Assembly: GCF_036711975.1 (NCBI RefSeq)
Contig: NC_091968.1
Location: 372,001-436,000 of the forward strand
From: Onthophagus taurus
Lineage: Eukaryota; Arthropoda; Insecta; Coleoptera; Scarabaeidae
DNA: 64,000 bases
Direction of reading: 5' to 3'
Under the pieces are notes generated by a model. It saw only the letters and a list, made by a program, of their open reading frames with translations, was not told the DNA's origin and did no database searches. A program made the position numbers and the translations under genes. Of the stretch, positions 11,790 to 24,007 are shown piece by piece. Positions within the stretch are counted from its first letter, which is position 1. Each line of letters begins with the position of its first letter.

Positions 11790-12784
11790 TACAACTCCCA
11801 AAATAAGAGAAATTGCTCAGTGTTCAATGTCCTCATCATTGTGGACCTTGTATTCGATGCTAAGGACGTGCATAGAAAAATTTATATATATTATGTAATT
11901 TATATATATTATAGAAGGTCATCTCCCCACTATTTTTTGGTACAAACGCTCCCAAGGGGATTGTGAGGGAACTAATTAGGTTAAAGCGCGAAATTTAAAT
12001 ATATGTCTCTACCGGTTTATACCATTACTTTATTTTGAAGAGGTGAAGTGCATTTTCCAAATAAATAGGAAAAAATATGAATTTAAAGTTTTTCCAAGAT
12101 AATATTCATAATTTTTAACGTATATTGCTCTCATTGGCAAAAAGCGCCAATTTATCTATTGGATAAACTTATCAAGAGGTGGTAAAAGTGGCCCTAACTT
12201 ATTTAAATACTTAACTAAAGGATATAAAACACTAAACCAAAAGAACGTAAGGAAGAAAATTTGCTTATACAAGGGGGTTATCACCAATTATTACACTAAA
12301 CGACAAAACAAAAATGTGACGTTTGCTTTCACCTCTGATTGTGAGTTTGACGTTATACATAAATTTTTCTATAGTTACAAGCGCTTTGTTTGTGTAGATA
12401 ATGCAGATTGCTGCAAATTCAGTTTACAACGTCATCCAGTGGATTCTAAATCTCGGTCTACATTTTTATAGTAGTAAGATTGCACACCATGAGGACGTGT
12501 TTAAACATCCATAGACAAAAATTGTCACATTGACAACTAGAAAAATTAATGACCCAATGTCACCAACTTGAACTAGTTCCATAAAATGTTACTAAAATCT
12601 CATTACAGCATCGGATGCTGTAAGGAGTCTCATTACAGCACCCGTTTGAGTACTGTTAGAGCTTTCGTTACTGTCGCGAATTACAAAAAATATATTATTT
12701 TGTAGGATATTGAATTATATGAGCGAAGTGAGCCTAATAATAAACCTAAACTTAATTGATTAATATTTTTGATAATACGTATGT
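11790..12784. other. Non-coding stretch upstream of tRNA-Leu
   Basis: No gene is visible. There is a local inverted/direct repeat of TCATTACAGCA near 12600-12645. A segment at about 12665-12690 (GCGAATTACAAAAAATA) is the inverse of 9703-9720, hinting at a larger, mostly eroded inverted-repeat element around 9590-12740. Confidence 0.35.
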
Positions 12785-12868
12785 GTCAGGTTGGCCGAGC
12801 GGTCTAAGGCGCCAGATTTAAGCTCTGGTTCCCAAACGGGAGCGTGGGTTCGAACCCCACACCTGACA
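12785..12868 (+). tRNA. tRNA-Leu (anticodon TAA)
   Basis: This is an 84-nt cloverleaf without an intron. The acceptor stem GTCAGGT pairs with ACCTGAC. The anticodon arm CCAGA-TTTAAGC-TCTGG gives anticodon TAA, reading TTA. A long variable arm (TTCCCAAACGGGAG region) is typical of class II Leu. The A box TGGCCGAGCGG and B box GGTTCGAACCC are intact. It should be functional and is transcribed by Pol III from its internal promoter. Confidence 0.97.
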
Positions 12869-12871
12869 AAA

Positions 12872-12881
12872 TTTTTTTTTT
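12872..12881 (+). terminator. Pol III T-run terminator of tRNA-Leu
   Basis: A run of ten T residues starts four bases after the tRNA discriminator base. Such T-runs terminate RNA polymerase III. Confidence 0.85.
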
Positions 12882-12920
12882 ATTTTCTACACGATTATTA
12901 TCAATACTTTAATTTTGTAA

Positions 12921-14149
12921 TTAATGCCTAATTGTACCTGAATTATTTGACAGGAAACGTGAACTACCAAACATGATCAAATCGAATTCTTTTTGGAAAT
13001 ATTGCAGAATCAACATTAAATAAGTCGCAATAATATTAAACAATAAAAAAATCCACTTGTAATCTATCTCGAAGAAATTAACGGCTGAGAAACGTATGTT
13101 AAATAGCATACACTTTGAGGATAACAATTTCAAGTCCCAATCTAATCGGGGATCACTTTTAAAGTAAGATTCATTTCGAATAGAACAAATTAAGCTACCA
13201 AAACGTTTGATAATTTTATGAGTTGTGCGAGCTTTCGATGCTAACATTATAACCATAACCTAAAAATTAGATTTAATTAATTTTAAAAATAATAACATTA
13301 TTCCAATGCATTTTATACCAATTGATAACAACACCAAGAGATTAAAGTTAACGTTATATCCTGTCCAGGCATTAAATACGTAAATATTAAAGCGTTTTTA
13401 AGAAACATCAAGTAACTGGCAATTACGTTAAACATTATAAACAAAATCGTCCAACCGAAAATATCGTTAAACAAAAAAATTTGTTCGTATAAGTCATCGT
13501 TGGTTAATAAAACCTTTTTAGTTAACAAAGAAAATTCTTTTAAAGATTTCTTTTTATTTACAACCAACTTAAAACTATTACCCATAATTAACTCAAGATC
13601 TTCGTAAAAATTACTTATAACATTAATCAGTCTTTTCATTAACAAAACGATAAACAATACTTGGTAACGTTGCAAAGTTTCCAAAGTTATAAACATCACC
13701 GGAAACGAAGTCGAAACGTATAAATGCCCAATCAAACCCAAAAGTGGTAAAAACACATCTAAAAGTCCATATTTTATAATGAAGCAATTATTTTTTTTAT
13801 AACGTTTTAAATCTCCATTCAAGTGCTTCTCTATTTTTTCAAAATTTTTAATAAACGTCTTTAATTTCTTAAAATTCCATACATTTATATGAAGTATATC
13901 AAAAACGTTTAAAAAGCACAAAGAAACCATACAAAACAAGTCGATAATCTCAAAATGACTTAAAAATAACATATCCCTCGTTCGCTCTTCCATATGAAGG
14001 TAACTTACAAAGAGTGTAACCAAAAATCCGAATATGACGTATATTAAAGATGGTAATTTCAATTTTTTAAATGTTTTAAAACTGTGCCATGGATAAAGGG
14101 CTAATAAACAATTTATGAAAATTAATAAAGTTAAATGCTTTTCGTACAT
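12921..14149 (-). CDS. Gustatory receptor A (7tm_7)
   Basis: Two exons, 14149-13319 and 13259-12921, are joined by a 59-bp GT-AG intron in phase 0 and give 389 aa, the usual size for insect gustatory receptors. Several hydrophobic segments are spread along the protein. The C-terminal family signature TYhhhhhQF appears as TYLMLILQY (356-364), with Tyr instead of the usual final Phe. The intron sits just before the loop preceding TM7, the same place as in the receptor at 22242-23457. These proteins are seven-pass ligand-gated channel subunits with an inside N-terminus, in chemosensory neurons. The ligand cannot be told from sequence. It ends about 50 bp from tRNA-Leu. Confidence 0.87.
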
Positions 14150-14271
14150 TTTGATCGATTCTATTTAACGTTCAATGGACAAGTAAATTAATGTGATAGA
14201 TTGAGGTCGGTTAAGTTAATGGTGTATGTAAAGTGATTTCAATTTAGATGTTCATTGGTGAATTACATATA

Positions 14272-16161
14272 CAGGGTGTCTCACGTAACTGGTTCGTTAG
14301 AACTCTTTAAGGTTCCACTATTCGTAGTGGTTTGAAATTTTGGTAGCATGGGTTGTTCATTCTAAACTTTCGATCTAAAATATTTTCAAGGTGGCCACCC
14401 CTTCCGGTCTACCGGAAGTAGACCACAACTTCGTTATTTTAAATGTTTTTATTACACCTTTCAATTATACGTAAAAAAATATGTTGACTTTGATAAAAGT
14501 TGTTGGTACCTAGCGTTTTTTGTTTTCGAGTTATTTTGATTTTAAGTGTTTTTTGACAAATTTCACCATGGTCTTTAAAAGCCCATATCTCAGCTAACGA
14601 TCATTCAAAAAAGCTCTGCATTGGCACGACTACTCTACAGATGCTGCCAAATAGATTGTCATTTGTTGTATCAGAGAATCTTATACAGGCTGGTCAAAAA
14701 TAGAATTATCGTTTCTCAATATTCAATTGCGAGAAAGTCGAAAATTTTAAATGAAACACCTCATATTTCTTTACCCTATCAGAAAGGGAATTTAATTCTC
14801 TACAAATTATCTATAAACATTCCTATACCTATTTATTGTAGTTTTCCTGATATTGGAAAATTAATCAAAATCAGACATAAAATCCCAAAGCCCGTTTGTG
14901 TTTTTGTTAGCAAGCTAAGACATTTTGACAGTTCATCGTTTAATTTATTTAAATTATTATTGGTATTATTTCTACAATTAACTATGGTTGACTAACCTTT
15001 AGCTTGCTCGCTTTTATTTACCAAAAATAACCAACAGCAAAAAGAATAAATGAAACAATGAAAAACAACAATTTAATAACAGAAATTAGAATGAATAACA
15101 TATAAAAAAACAAAAACTTAAAATTATAAAAAAATTAAAACTGTTCGATATGCTGACCATTCACCATTAAACATTTTTCAACTCTTCTTTCGACTTCTAC
15201 GGTTGTGGCCCGTAGAAGTTGGTCGCCATCAATAGTACGTAGTGCACGCATCACTTTATCACGCAACTCTTGTCGTGTGTTGATCGGTGAATTATACACT
15301 TGATTTTTTAAGTGACCCCACAAATAAAAATCCAATGGTGTTAAATCTGGAGATCGTGGAGGCCATTGCCATGAATATAAAAGAAATTTAAAATATCGGC
15401 GTTGGAATAATTTGCCATGATATACAATGACTTTCACTCGTGATCAAAAGTAAGTAACAACAACAATAATACAAATATGGACCAAAAACTGTCAAAATTC
15501 TATTTCCTTCTAATAAAAAAATCAAACGTTTTCCCGCATTCCGTGCATGCTTTGATTAATGTCCCAATATCAGGGAAACTACAATAAATAGGTATAGGAA
15601 TGTTTATAGATAATTTGTAGAGAATTAAATTCCCTTTCTGATAGGGTAAAAAAATACGGGGTATTCCATTTAAAATTTTTGACTTTCTAGCCATTGAATA
15701 TGGAGAAACGGTAATTCAATTTTTGACCAGCCTGTATAAGATACTCTGATACAAGAAATGACAATCTATTTGGCAACATCTGAAGAGTAATCGTGCCAAT
15801 TTAGAGGTTTTTTTAATGAACGTTAACTGAGATATAGGCTTTTAAAGAGCATGGTGAAATTTGCCAAAAAAAGCTTAAAATCAAAATAACTCGAAAACAA
15901 AAAATGGTAGGTACCAACAACTTTTATCAAAGTCAACATATTTTTTTATGTATAATTGAAAGGTGTAATAAAAACTATAGCATTCCATTTAAAATAACGA
16001 AGTTGTGGTCTACTTCCGGCAGACCGGATGTGGTGGCCATTTTGAAAATATTTTAGATTAAATGAGTTTAGAATGAACAACCTATGCTACCAAAATTTCA
16101 AACCTCTATGAATAGTGGAACCTAAAAAAGTTCTAACGAACCAGTTACGTGAGACACCCTG
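14272..16161. mobile_element. Long-armed Tc1-like element (CAGGGTGTCTCACGTAAC ends)
   Basis: Ends CAGGGTGTCTCACGTAACTG are inverted at 16142-16161 and flanked by TA (14270-14271, 16162-16163). The inverted arms are about 600 bp (14272 to about 14870; about 15555 to 16161). The interior keeps only the C-terminal end of a transposase on the minus strand. A single arm of the same family lies at 27830-28380. Confidence 0.9.
15135..15430 (-). pseudogene. Transposase C-terminal remnant
   Basis: The frame reads WPPRSPDLTPLDFYLWGHLKNQ, TRQELRDKV, then ERRVEKCLMVNGQHIEQF and a stop. This is the last third of an insect Tc1/IS630 transposase, including the final catalytic Asp region. The catalytic N-terminal part is deleted, so the element around it cannot move by itself. 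Confidence 0.8.
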
Positions 16162-17140
16162 TATATGAAGCAATTAGTAAAAAATTGATATTCACTTAAA
16201 GAAAACTTATTAACTATATACAGTGCGCGTCAAATGCAATAAATTTCCATTTTAGGTGCATTGTATATTGAGGTCCCAACTTGGAATTTTTGATTGTTAT
16301 AGATATTGTAACATTTTCTTTTATTGTTATTTATATTTGAACACAATATAATCTTTATTGGGCGCGTTCACTAGAGAATTCCGTTTACGTTGGCAAACGC
16401 AAACGGGTTACGATTGCGTTGGTGATTTGGTGAACGGCCAATTTTTCTATAGACATATGGTTTGATAACAACAGATGACGCTTTAATGACATTTATTTAC
16501 AATTTTAATTAATTTATAGGTACATACCGCTCAATTTATCATGAAATTCTTCATTTTCAAAGATAGTATACACTAACCCATTAAATAAATAATTTCGGGC
16601 TTCTGCCATTCTTTTCTGTTGATTTTAAATTTAAGATGACACAAACACCAAACACCGTTTGCGATTGCTAACGGAAAAATCATACGATTGAAGTTAGGGT
16701 TGCGTTCACCAGAAATGTTGCCAACAGTTTGGTCTCAGTTTGTAAACGTTGACAGTTGGTAATTATTTTATTTTAAGACAAAACGGTACTGCCATTTATT
16801 TTTTTAAAAATACTGTCAAAATACGTCACCCCAAAATTCCGAATCAACAATTGCACCGAACATCTGCTCTGTTACATTCCCCTCTCTAAAACCATGAGCT
16901 TTTAGGTTTGCTGTGACGAAATCTACAGGATGATCCGTCCCTACATTGTAATAGCACACTTTTTTTTATCATTGATCGTTGGTAATTACAGCAGCATAGC
17001 ATAATTTCATTTACTGTTGGCCCAAACGTGACTTTCAACATACTGAGGACAACTTGCTAGTCTAAACCATCCAGCCCACACTCAATCTTCGGGATGGCTA
17101 AGTGGCTGATATTCTGAGCCAACAACATTATGGATTTCCG
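16162..17140. other. Repeat scraps, no gene
   Basis: A lone Tc1-like terminus (TACAGTGCGCGTCAAATGCA) starts near 16218 with no partner seen. A roughly 72-bp palindromic unit at about 16359-16431 has ends GCGCGTTCAC and GTGAACGGCC. A similar GCGTTCACCAG lies at about 16702. Both resemble small inverted-repeat elements. No coding region is recognised. Confidence 0.35.
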
Positions 17141-18155
17141 TTAGAACTTCCGAAACTCTGCAACAAGAATAACAATTTGATTCCTTACGTCGCCACCATC
17201 TGGATCTTCAAGTAGTCGTTGCAGAAATCCGTCAGTCAGTACCAAAGAATTCCATTGCGCCCAATATGTCTTCACAGACGGTGAGTTCTTAGCAACCTCA
17301 CCCCAAGTTGGTCTGCGGTTCTGCCTTTTCCATTCGATAATCAATTTTAGAATGTGGTCGTGACCTTGGTCGGTCTTCACGCCCTTTGCATTCCAGTGGT
17401 CATTTACGACAGATGTCGTGCAGACTTGAGCTTTCTTCCATTCTGTTCGTTGGTAATGATTGCAGTCTACAGACATGGTCTTCTTGATCGGGTATCAACG
17501 TTGCAATGTACACGGCCCACTCGATGCTCTATATCAAAGTCGAACTCTTGGAGTCTCTCAATCCATCTCGCAACCTGACCTTCGGAATTTTTGAACTGGA
17601 GCTGCCATGTAAGCGCAGCGTGGTCTGTCCTTAGCAGAAATTTACGACCGTAGAGATATTTGTAGAAATGTTCTACTGCCTTTATAACCTTTATAACGTT
17701 AGGAGTTACACAGTAGTTACGTTCAGGTTTCGATAGAGTCTTGCAGAAGTATCCTATCACCTTTTCCTGACCGCCTTGGATTTGAGACAAGACCGCCCCC
17801 AGGCCTACATTGCTAGCATCCGTGTCTAGTATAAACTTTGAGGTGTTCGAATGCTTCTTGGTAGTCTTTTCCCCACTGATACCGGCGATCTGCTTCCTGA
17901 TCGTCAGTTTCGTCAGAGGCTTTGCGATATTGGCAAAACCTAGTACATATCGCCTGTAGTAGGTACATAGGCCGAGGAAACTTCGTAACCCGTGCTTGTT
18001 GCTAGGTACTTGCCATTCTTGGACGGTGTTCACTTTATCTTTATCCACCACAACTCCTTGACTAGAGATATGCCCCAGGTACTGGATTTACTTTTGAAAG
18101 AGGTGACACTTCTTTGGATTCAGCTTCCACCATGCCCTTCGTAAACGCTGAATTC
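17141..18155 (-). pseudogene. Gypsy-type pol fragment (RT end and RNase H)
   Basis: The frame starts in the RT palm/thumb (NPKKCHLFQ, a stop, then YLGHIS), followed by RSFLGLCTYYRRYV, KPLTKLT, the RNase H entry FILDTDASNVGLGAVLSQ, FLLRTDHAALTW and WIERLQEFDFDIEHR. Below 17476 the frame shifts into the spacer before integrase. Integrase, gag and LTRs are absent. It has at least one stop and one frameshift. Confidence 0.82.
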
Positions 18156-18194
18156 ATGAAATAAAAAGCAATTTAAAGCAAATGTCTTTATTAT

Positions 18195-18388
18195 TGTTGC
18201 GACTCTCGTTCATAGATGTCGTTAGTGAGCGATCGAAGGGACACACGTGTCGAGTTGTTACCCGCGAAAAGGGATCAGTCCGTTACGAGCAGCGATGACT
18301 GACGCTTCCAAGCATTATATTTGTGTTAAACAAAATAAATTAAAACAAAAATAGAAGCTTTTCATTCAACTATATACAGTCCACAACA
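18195..18388 (+). repeat. 5' LTR of the BEL/Pao element
   Basis: It begins with TG and ends with CA. The following bases (TTTTGGTCCTTCGAGCCGG) occupy the primer-binding-site position. Confidence 0.92.
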
Positions 18389-18662
18389 TTTTGGTCCTTC
18401 GAGCCGGATACGGGAGCAGTTTTCCGAAGAAATTGGTTATTACATCATCATTTTTAACGAACATTTGGCGCCATAGCCGCAGCATTCGAGCCGGTCAAGG
18501 TCAGTCCTTTTTCTTTCTTTCCTTACCAGTCTTTCATCACAATGGAAGATTTACTCAAAAAACGAACTCTTATAAAATCCAAAATAACGGGATTCGAAAC
18601 ATTTTTAATCAACCAAGCAAACCAAAAACCAGACGAATTAAAGGTTAGGTTGGATAACACAA

Positions 18663-20186
18663 TTGGATACCCCTAGAATTTCTACCCCAACTAGTAGCAA
18701 TGATAATTCAACCAGCAATAAATTAAATGTCAAATTACCAAAGATCACCCTTCCAGAATTTAACGGTCATTATGAAAAATGGCTACCGTTTATCGATGCG
18801 TTCAATGCATTAATCCATGAAAACGATGATTTGAATAAAACACAAAAGTTTTATTATCTCAGATCGTGTCTAAAAGGTGAAGCGTCTTATGTTATAGACT
18901 CTTTGGAGGCATCTGATAATAATTATACCGTAGCTATAGAGCTGTTAAAAAACCGATTTGAAAACAAACGGATTATCGTACAAGCACATATTAGAGAATT
19001 ATACGAGTATTCACCAGTTCAGCGCGAATCTCACGTACACTTGCGAAAATTAATTGACCATTTTCAAAAACACATCAGATCGTTAAAAACTTTAGGTCAA
19101 CCAACGGAATATTGGGACACCTTACTAATTCACTTAATTTCAAATAAAATCGATACAAAAACTAAGCGAGCATGGGAAAGTTCTATTAAAACCAATGCAA
19201 TACCAGACCTCAAACAGTTGTTTGACTTTTTGTCTTCGCAGTGCATGATTCTTGAATCAGTAGAAAGAAAAGATAACAAATCCAACACAGTATCTTGTCT
19301 CGTTATAAATAAACCGAAATGTAGGTTATGCGACGAAAGCCACGCATTGTACCAATGTAAAACATTTTTGGATTTGACGCCGAAACAACGCCTCGAAAAG
19401 GTCAAGAATTTTAAACTTTGCATCAATTGCCTTAAACCCGGTCATATACACGGAAACTGTAAACTAGGTAATTGTAAGAAACGTGACAATGCTCATAATA
19501 CCTTGTTGCATTTTGAAAAAGGTAACTTTTCTACTGCACGTTCTTCTAATCCTCCAACGACAAGTGTGGTATCTGCACATACGATGAACAATAACAATGA
19601 ATATGTTTTATTGCCTACAGCTCTATTATGGGTAAAAAATGCAATGGGAAATTTAATCAGATGTCGGGCTTTAGTAGACTCCTGTTCACAATCAAATTTT
19701 ATTACCACTGAACTTGCATCTAAATTGAATTTACAAAAAACTAAGGTTTTAGCATCCATTAACGGAGTTAATCAATCGAACTTTAATGCAACTACTAGAA
19801 CACAGACAGATATTTATTCATTAAACAAGCATTTTAACAAAAAATTGTCATTTTTAATAATTGATAAAATTACGGATAAGTTACCACAACAAAAAATTGA
19901 TAAGGAGCTATTACAAATTCCTGAAAAATTTCAACTCGCTGATCCTGATTTTCATAAACCCAACAGCGTAGATATTTTGCTAGGTGCTTCAGTTTTCTTT
20001 GAACTACTGTCAATAGGACAAATCAAATTGAATGGAAATGAAGGACCCATACTTCAAAAAACAAAACTGGGTTGGATAATAGCAGGGAATATCCCATTTT
20101 CGTTGAATTGTAACTCTTGTTTTCTGATCACTCGTAAAACCATTAATGAGAATACTGCATTATTGAAACCTTTGGAAAGATTTTAG
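18663..20186 (+). pseudogene. BEL/Pao gag with protease-like region
   Basis: This is a 507-residue open frame. The N-terminal gag has a KLPKITLPEFNG start and a W-P-F-I-D-AF block. Two zinc-knuckle-like clusters follow (CRLCDESHALYQC and CINCLKPGHIHGNC). The aspartic protease region begins at RALVDSCSQSNFI, where the usual D-S/T-G catalytic triad reads D-S-C. The frame ends LERF then TAG, where family members normally carry Trp and read on, so pol is cut off by a nonsense mutation. Confidence 0.83.
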
Positions 20187-21801
20187 GAAATCGAGGAATC
20201 ACCGAAGGTTAACCATTTATTTCCTGAAGACTTGGAGGTTGAGACTCACTTTCGTAACACTTATCAAAGAGAGACGGATGCTTGTTTTCAAGTTTCGTTG
20301 CCATTGAAGGACAATCCTCAAATTTTAGGTGAATCCTATGATATTGCAAAGCGACATTTAATCTCATTGGAAAACAAATTCGAAAAAATTCAGAATTGGA
20401 GAAGAGTAAAAGATTATTGGTCAAATTGGCTCAAGAACAAGAATTTAACGAGGATATATCCAATTTAAAGGCCAAGAGAATTAAACTGACCAGTAAGTTG
20501 AAAACTTTAGATCCATTCTTAGACGAAGATGGTCTTTTGAGAGTGGGTGGTATATTGGCAAACACTGATTTAACATTTTCACGTAAACACCAAATAATTT
20601 TACCCTCTAAACACAAGTTAACTGAATTAATCATTCGACATAAACATCTGGAAAATTTACATGCTGGCGTTCAAACTCTTCTTTCGATTATAAGACTTGA
20701 ACATTGGCCTATAAACGGAAAAAATGTGATTAAAAAGATATTACGTTCATGCACAATTTGTTTTCGAGTAAAACCTGGATTCATTTTTCCAAAGATGGGT
20801 ATGTTGCCCAAACAACGAACAACACCAGTACGACCATTTGCAAATGTAGGTGTGGATTATGCCGGTCCTATACTAATCAAGGATGGTAAATTAAGAAAAC
20901 GAAGGTTTATTAAGTCTTACGTTTGTTTTTTTGTTTGTTTGGCTACGAAGGCATTACATTTAGAGTTGGTAACTGATTTGACATCTGACACATTTCTGAA
21001 TGCATTTAAAGTAGACGAGGTTTGTGCAGATGCTTATATTCCGATAAAGCTACTAATTTTAAAGGGGCTAAGAGTGTAATGTATACTAATTTAGAAGATC
21101 TAGCTAAGGATCCTGATATTTCAAATTATTTTCGTGACAAAGGGGTCATTTGGCACTTCATTCCCGCAAGAAGCCCTCACTTTGGTGGGATTTGGGAAGC
21201 TGCGGTTAAACGGGTTAAGTATCATTTAATGAGAACAATTGGTGATGAAAGACTAACCTATGAGACCTTTTCCACAGTTTTAATCCAAATTGAGTCAATC
21301 CTAAACTCAAGACCTTTACTTCCTTTATCCTCTGACCCTCAAGATTTGGAATTATTGACTCCAGGACATTTTTTGATTGGCGCGGCCTTATTGGCAGTTC
21401 CTGAAGTAGATGTTTCAGAAATTCCTGCTAACCGATTAGCAAATTACAAACAACTCCAAAAATTACACCAATCATTTTGGAAAAGGTGGTCATTGAAGTA
21501 TTTGCATGCTCTACAACAAAGGACGAAGTGGAGATTCTACCGAGAAGATCTTGTCAAAATTGGAAGTATGGTTCTGCTTAAAGATGACAACCTCCCCCCA
21601 ATGCAGTGGAAAACAGGAAGAATAGAAGAACTCCATCCTGGTCCAGACGAAAAGATTCGTGTGGTGAAGATCCATACTTCAGGTGGAGCTGTGTCTAGAA
21701 GTGTATCTACATCGAGTTTGTGTTTTACCAATAGAAGGACAGTAACTGACTTTATATATTATATTTTCTTAAGCTTCTTTATGTGTTGTTTTTTGAGTTG
21801 A
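20187..21801 (+). pseudogene. BEL/Pao pol remnant: integrase without RT
   Basis: After the gag stop the frame continues (EIEESPKV, HFRNTYQRET) and then jumps near 20400 into the region before integrase. The zinc-binding N-terminal part, the VDYAGP first Asp, a second Asp in YSDKATNF and Glu in GGIWEAAVKRVK are visible. A frameshift near 21010-21040 separates the first and second catalytic residues. The C-terminal integrase and GRIEELHPG block are intact. The polymerase domain is deleted, so this copy cannot transpose alone. Confidence 0.85.
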
Positions 21802-21828
21802 AAGATAACTCTTTCAAGGCGGGAGTTA

Positions 21829-22022
21829 TGTTGCGACTCTCGTTCATAGATGTCGTTAGTGAGCGATCGAAGGGACACACGTGTCGAGTTGTTACCCGCG
21901 AAAAGGGATCAGTCCGTTACGAGCAGCGATGACGGACGCTTCCAAGCATTATATTTGTGTTAAACAAAATAAATTAAAACAAAAATAGAAGCTTTTCATT
22001 CAACTATATACAGTCCACAACA
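21829..22022 (+). repeat. 3' LTR of the BEL/Pao element
   Basis: It differs from the 5' LTR at one position. It is preceded by a purine-rich tract (AAGGCGGGAG) at the polypurine-tract position. Confidence 0.92.
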
Positions 22023-22241
22023 ATTATTAAATGATCCGAAGATGTCTTTTTCCAATATTTAATTTTCATACTTATGAATTTTTGAATACAACCTTGGATA
22101 ACATTAAACATAAAAATGTTACGGTAATTAATCTTCGAGTACCTCTAAAACTAATTGAGATATAATAATAAATATAAAAAAAGAGCAGTTTTAAAAAGCA
22201 AGTTTAATCTTTTCAAAATCGACCTATACCTTAGTTATTAA

Positions 22242-23457
22242 TTATAAATTGAATTGTATCAAAACTACAACATACGTGGTGATTGTAGTTAACAATAAAA
22301 AAATCATTGTAAAATCAACCGTAAAAAAATCTGCTGCTGTTATTTCCGGACATCTAAGCGTAGACTCTTCGGATAAATATATTAATCTCTTCCTGATTGT
22401 ATTACCGTTCATCAACAACGCATCGTTTTGAAGATTTTTAAAACAAATCGTCGCCGTTCTTTTTATTTCTCGTTGAACATGTCTCGAATGTTTTGCTATA
22501 ACCACCAAATTAACCTGAAAAGATTAAAATAACTTTTTTCCAACCTCTAAAGTTAAATTTATTATTTACAATTAATAAAATCGTGTAATCCAAAATCGCA
22601 AACACGAATAAAACAACTTTTATATTCTTGTTTCCAAAATATTCGCTTTTTTTGGGGGCAAAAATGGTTAAGATGTTAAAAGACGATAATAAACTGATTA
22701 AGGTGTCAATAAAAGTAATTAAAATTTCCCAGCCAAAGACATCGTTAAATAAATCGATAACTTGAGTCATTAATCCATAAGATTTATTTAACACCAGAAT
22801 TTTTCTCGATAATTCATTTAAATCTTTCTGTTCCCAAATCGTTAATAACCCATCGTTGATCATCTTTAAACGAATTTTAACCTCTTTTAATATATTAGAT
22901 ATTAGCAAGTACGTTAAAAACGATTGATAATACTCTAAATACTCGATAAAGTGATGCTTCAAGAAATCAACACGAAAATATTCATACCAAACAACGTTAA
23001 AAATCGTTATAAAAATAAAAATAACGTGTTGAATAATAATTGATGTTAAAAAACGTTTACGTTGATTTATTTTTATTTTAATCTCCTCAAAAAGACCGTT
23101 TAATTCGTTAATTTTTGTTATTATTTCTTCTATCTTTCCATAATTAATAAAAACTTTATTGAGAATACTGTAACTTGAAGCAATTGTAAAAATCGTTTTT
23201 TCCATATAAAACATCACTTTAACGGTTGTTTGAAGAAAATTTCGATGACTGGCGTCTGCATACATCGCTTTTAAACACAATCCGATCGTTATAGACAAAG
23301 TTAAAACCGAATACATTCGATACAATTTCGAAAATTTAAATTTATAAACGTTCGAATCGATTGGATTTAATTGGCCCATTAATGTATTTAAAATCAATAT
23401 CGGTTTTAAATGTTTTAATCCGGAATTTCGGTTAACAAATATTATATTTTTCTTCAT
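22242..23457 (-). CDS. Gustatory receptor B (7tm_7)
   Basis: Two exons, 23457-22570 and 22514-22242, are joined in phase 0 by a 55-bp intron (GTAAAT..TTTCAG) to give 386 aa. The C-terminal signature TYVVVLIQF (376-384) fits TYhhhhhQF exactly. Several hydrophobic segments are spaced as in insect gustatory receptors. The second exon starts VNLVVIAKHSRHVQ and aligns with VMVIMLASKARTTH of the receptor at 12921-14149, so the two share the intron position, but overall similarity is low. Ligand unknown. The two are 8 kb apart with transposons between them. Confidence 0.88.
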
Positions 23458-24003
23458 TATTCGTTTCGATGTTCACCTTTTACGGTCAGTTGTAAATTGG
23501 TTATTAAGTTCATTAACAATGTGGTGTTTTCGTTTTATTGATCTATTTCAGGGAATTATGTAGATAATAGAAATACGTATACAGCGTGAAATATACAGAG
23601 TGAACTTGGATTTAACGATGAAACAAAGAACATTTTAAAGCTAATTTTATGAGTATTTAGTGTATGATGACTTTTTAAGCTTAATTTCGAATAATAGAAG
23701 TTAAAAAAATTGTATCTCAACAACGAATTGAGATATAACGATGGAACAAAGATCATTTTAAAGCTATAATCTGTTTTTATTTAAATCAATTGTCATTGCC
23801 AAATTTTTATAAAAAACGGTCTGTACCACCCTAGATACCATGTTCTATGACCACGCTTTATAATATTTTCCACTAAATAATAAGTAAGGTTGTGTATATT
23901 CTAAACGAAGTTGTCACTGATTGTTACTTTAAAGACGAAGCCACTAATCTCTCGTCACTTGGCTAATATCTACGTTTTGAAATTAAAACTCGTGAGCAAT
24001 ATA
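23458..24003. other. Non-coding stretch upstream of gustatory receptor B
   Basis: It contains the presumed promoter region of the receptor. There are two imperfect direct copies of GATG(A/G)AACAAAGA(A/T)CATTTTAAAGCTA near 23617 and 23738. I see no gene. Confidence 0.4.
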
Positions 24004-24007
24004 TTAA

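Larger units (their letters stand above)
18195..22022 (+). mobile_element. BEL/Pao LTR retrotransposon, young but internally deleted
   Basis: The two 194-bp LTRs (18195-18388, 21829-22022) begin TGTTGCGACTC and end CCACAACA. By eye they differ at one position (T versus G in the GATGAC(T/G)GACG segment). A 5-bp target duplication ATTAT lies at 18190-18194 and 22023-22027. Gag, an aspartic protease-like region and integrase remain in order on the plus strand, but reverse transcriptase and RNase H are missing around 20395-20405. Near-identical LTRs mean a recent insertion. Confidence 0.93.

Noticed and set aside
12640-12740. Second tRNA or snRNA near tRNA-Leu
   Set aside because: No cloverleaf, A/B boxes or snRNA promoter elements could be found on either strand.
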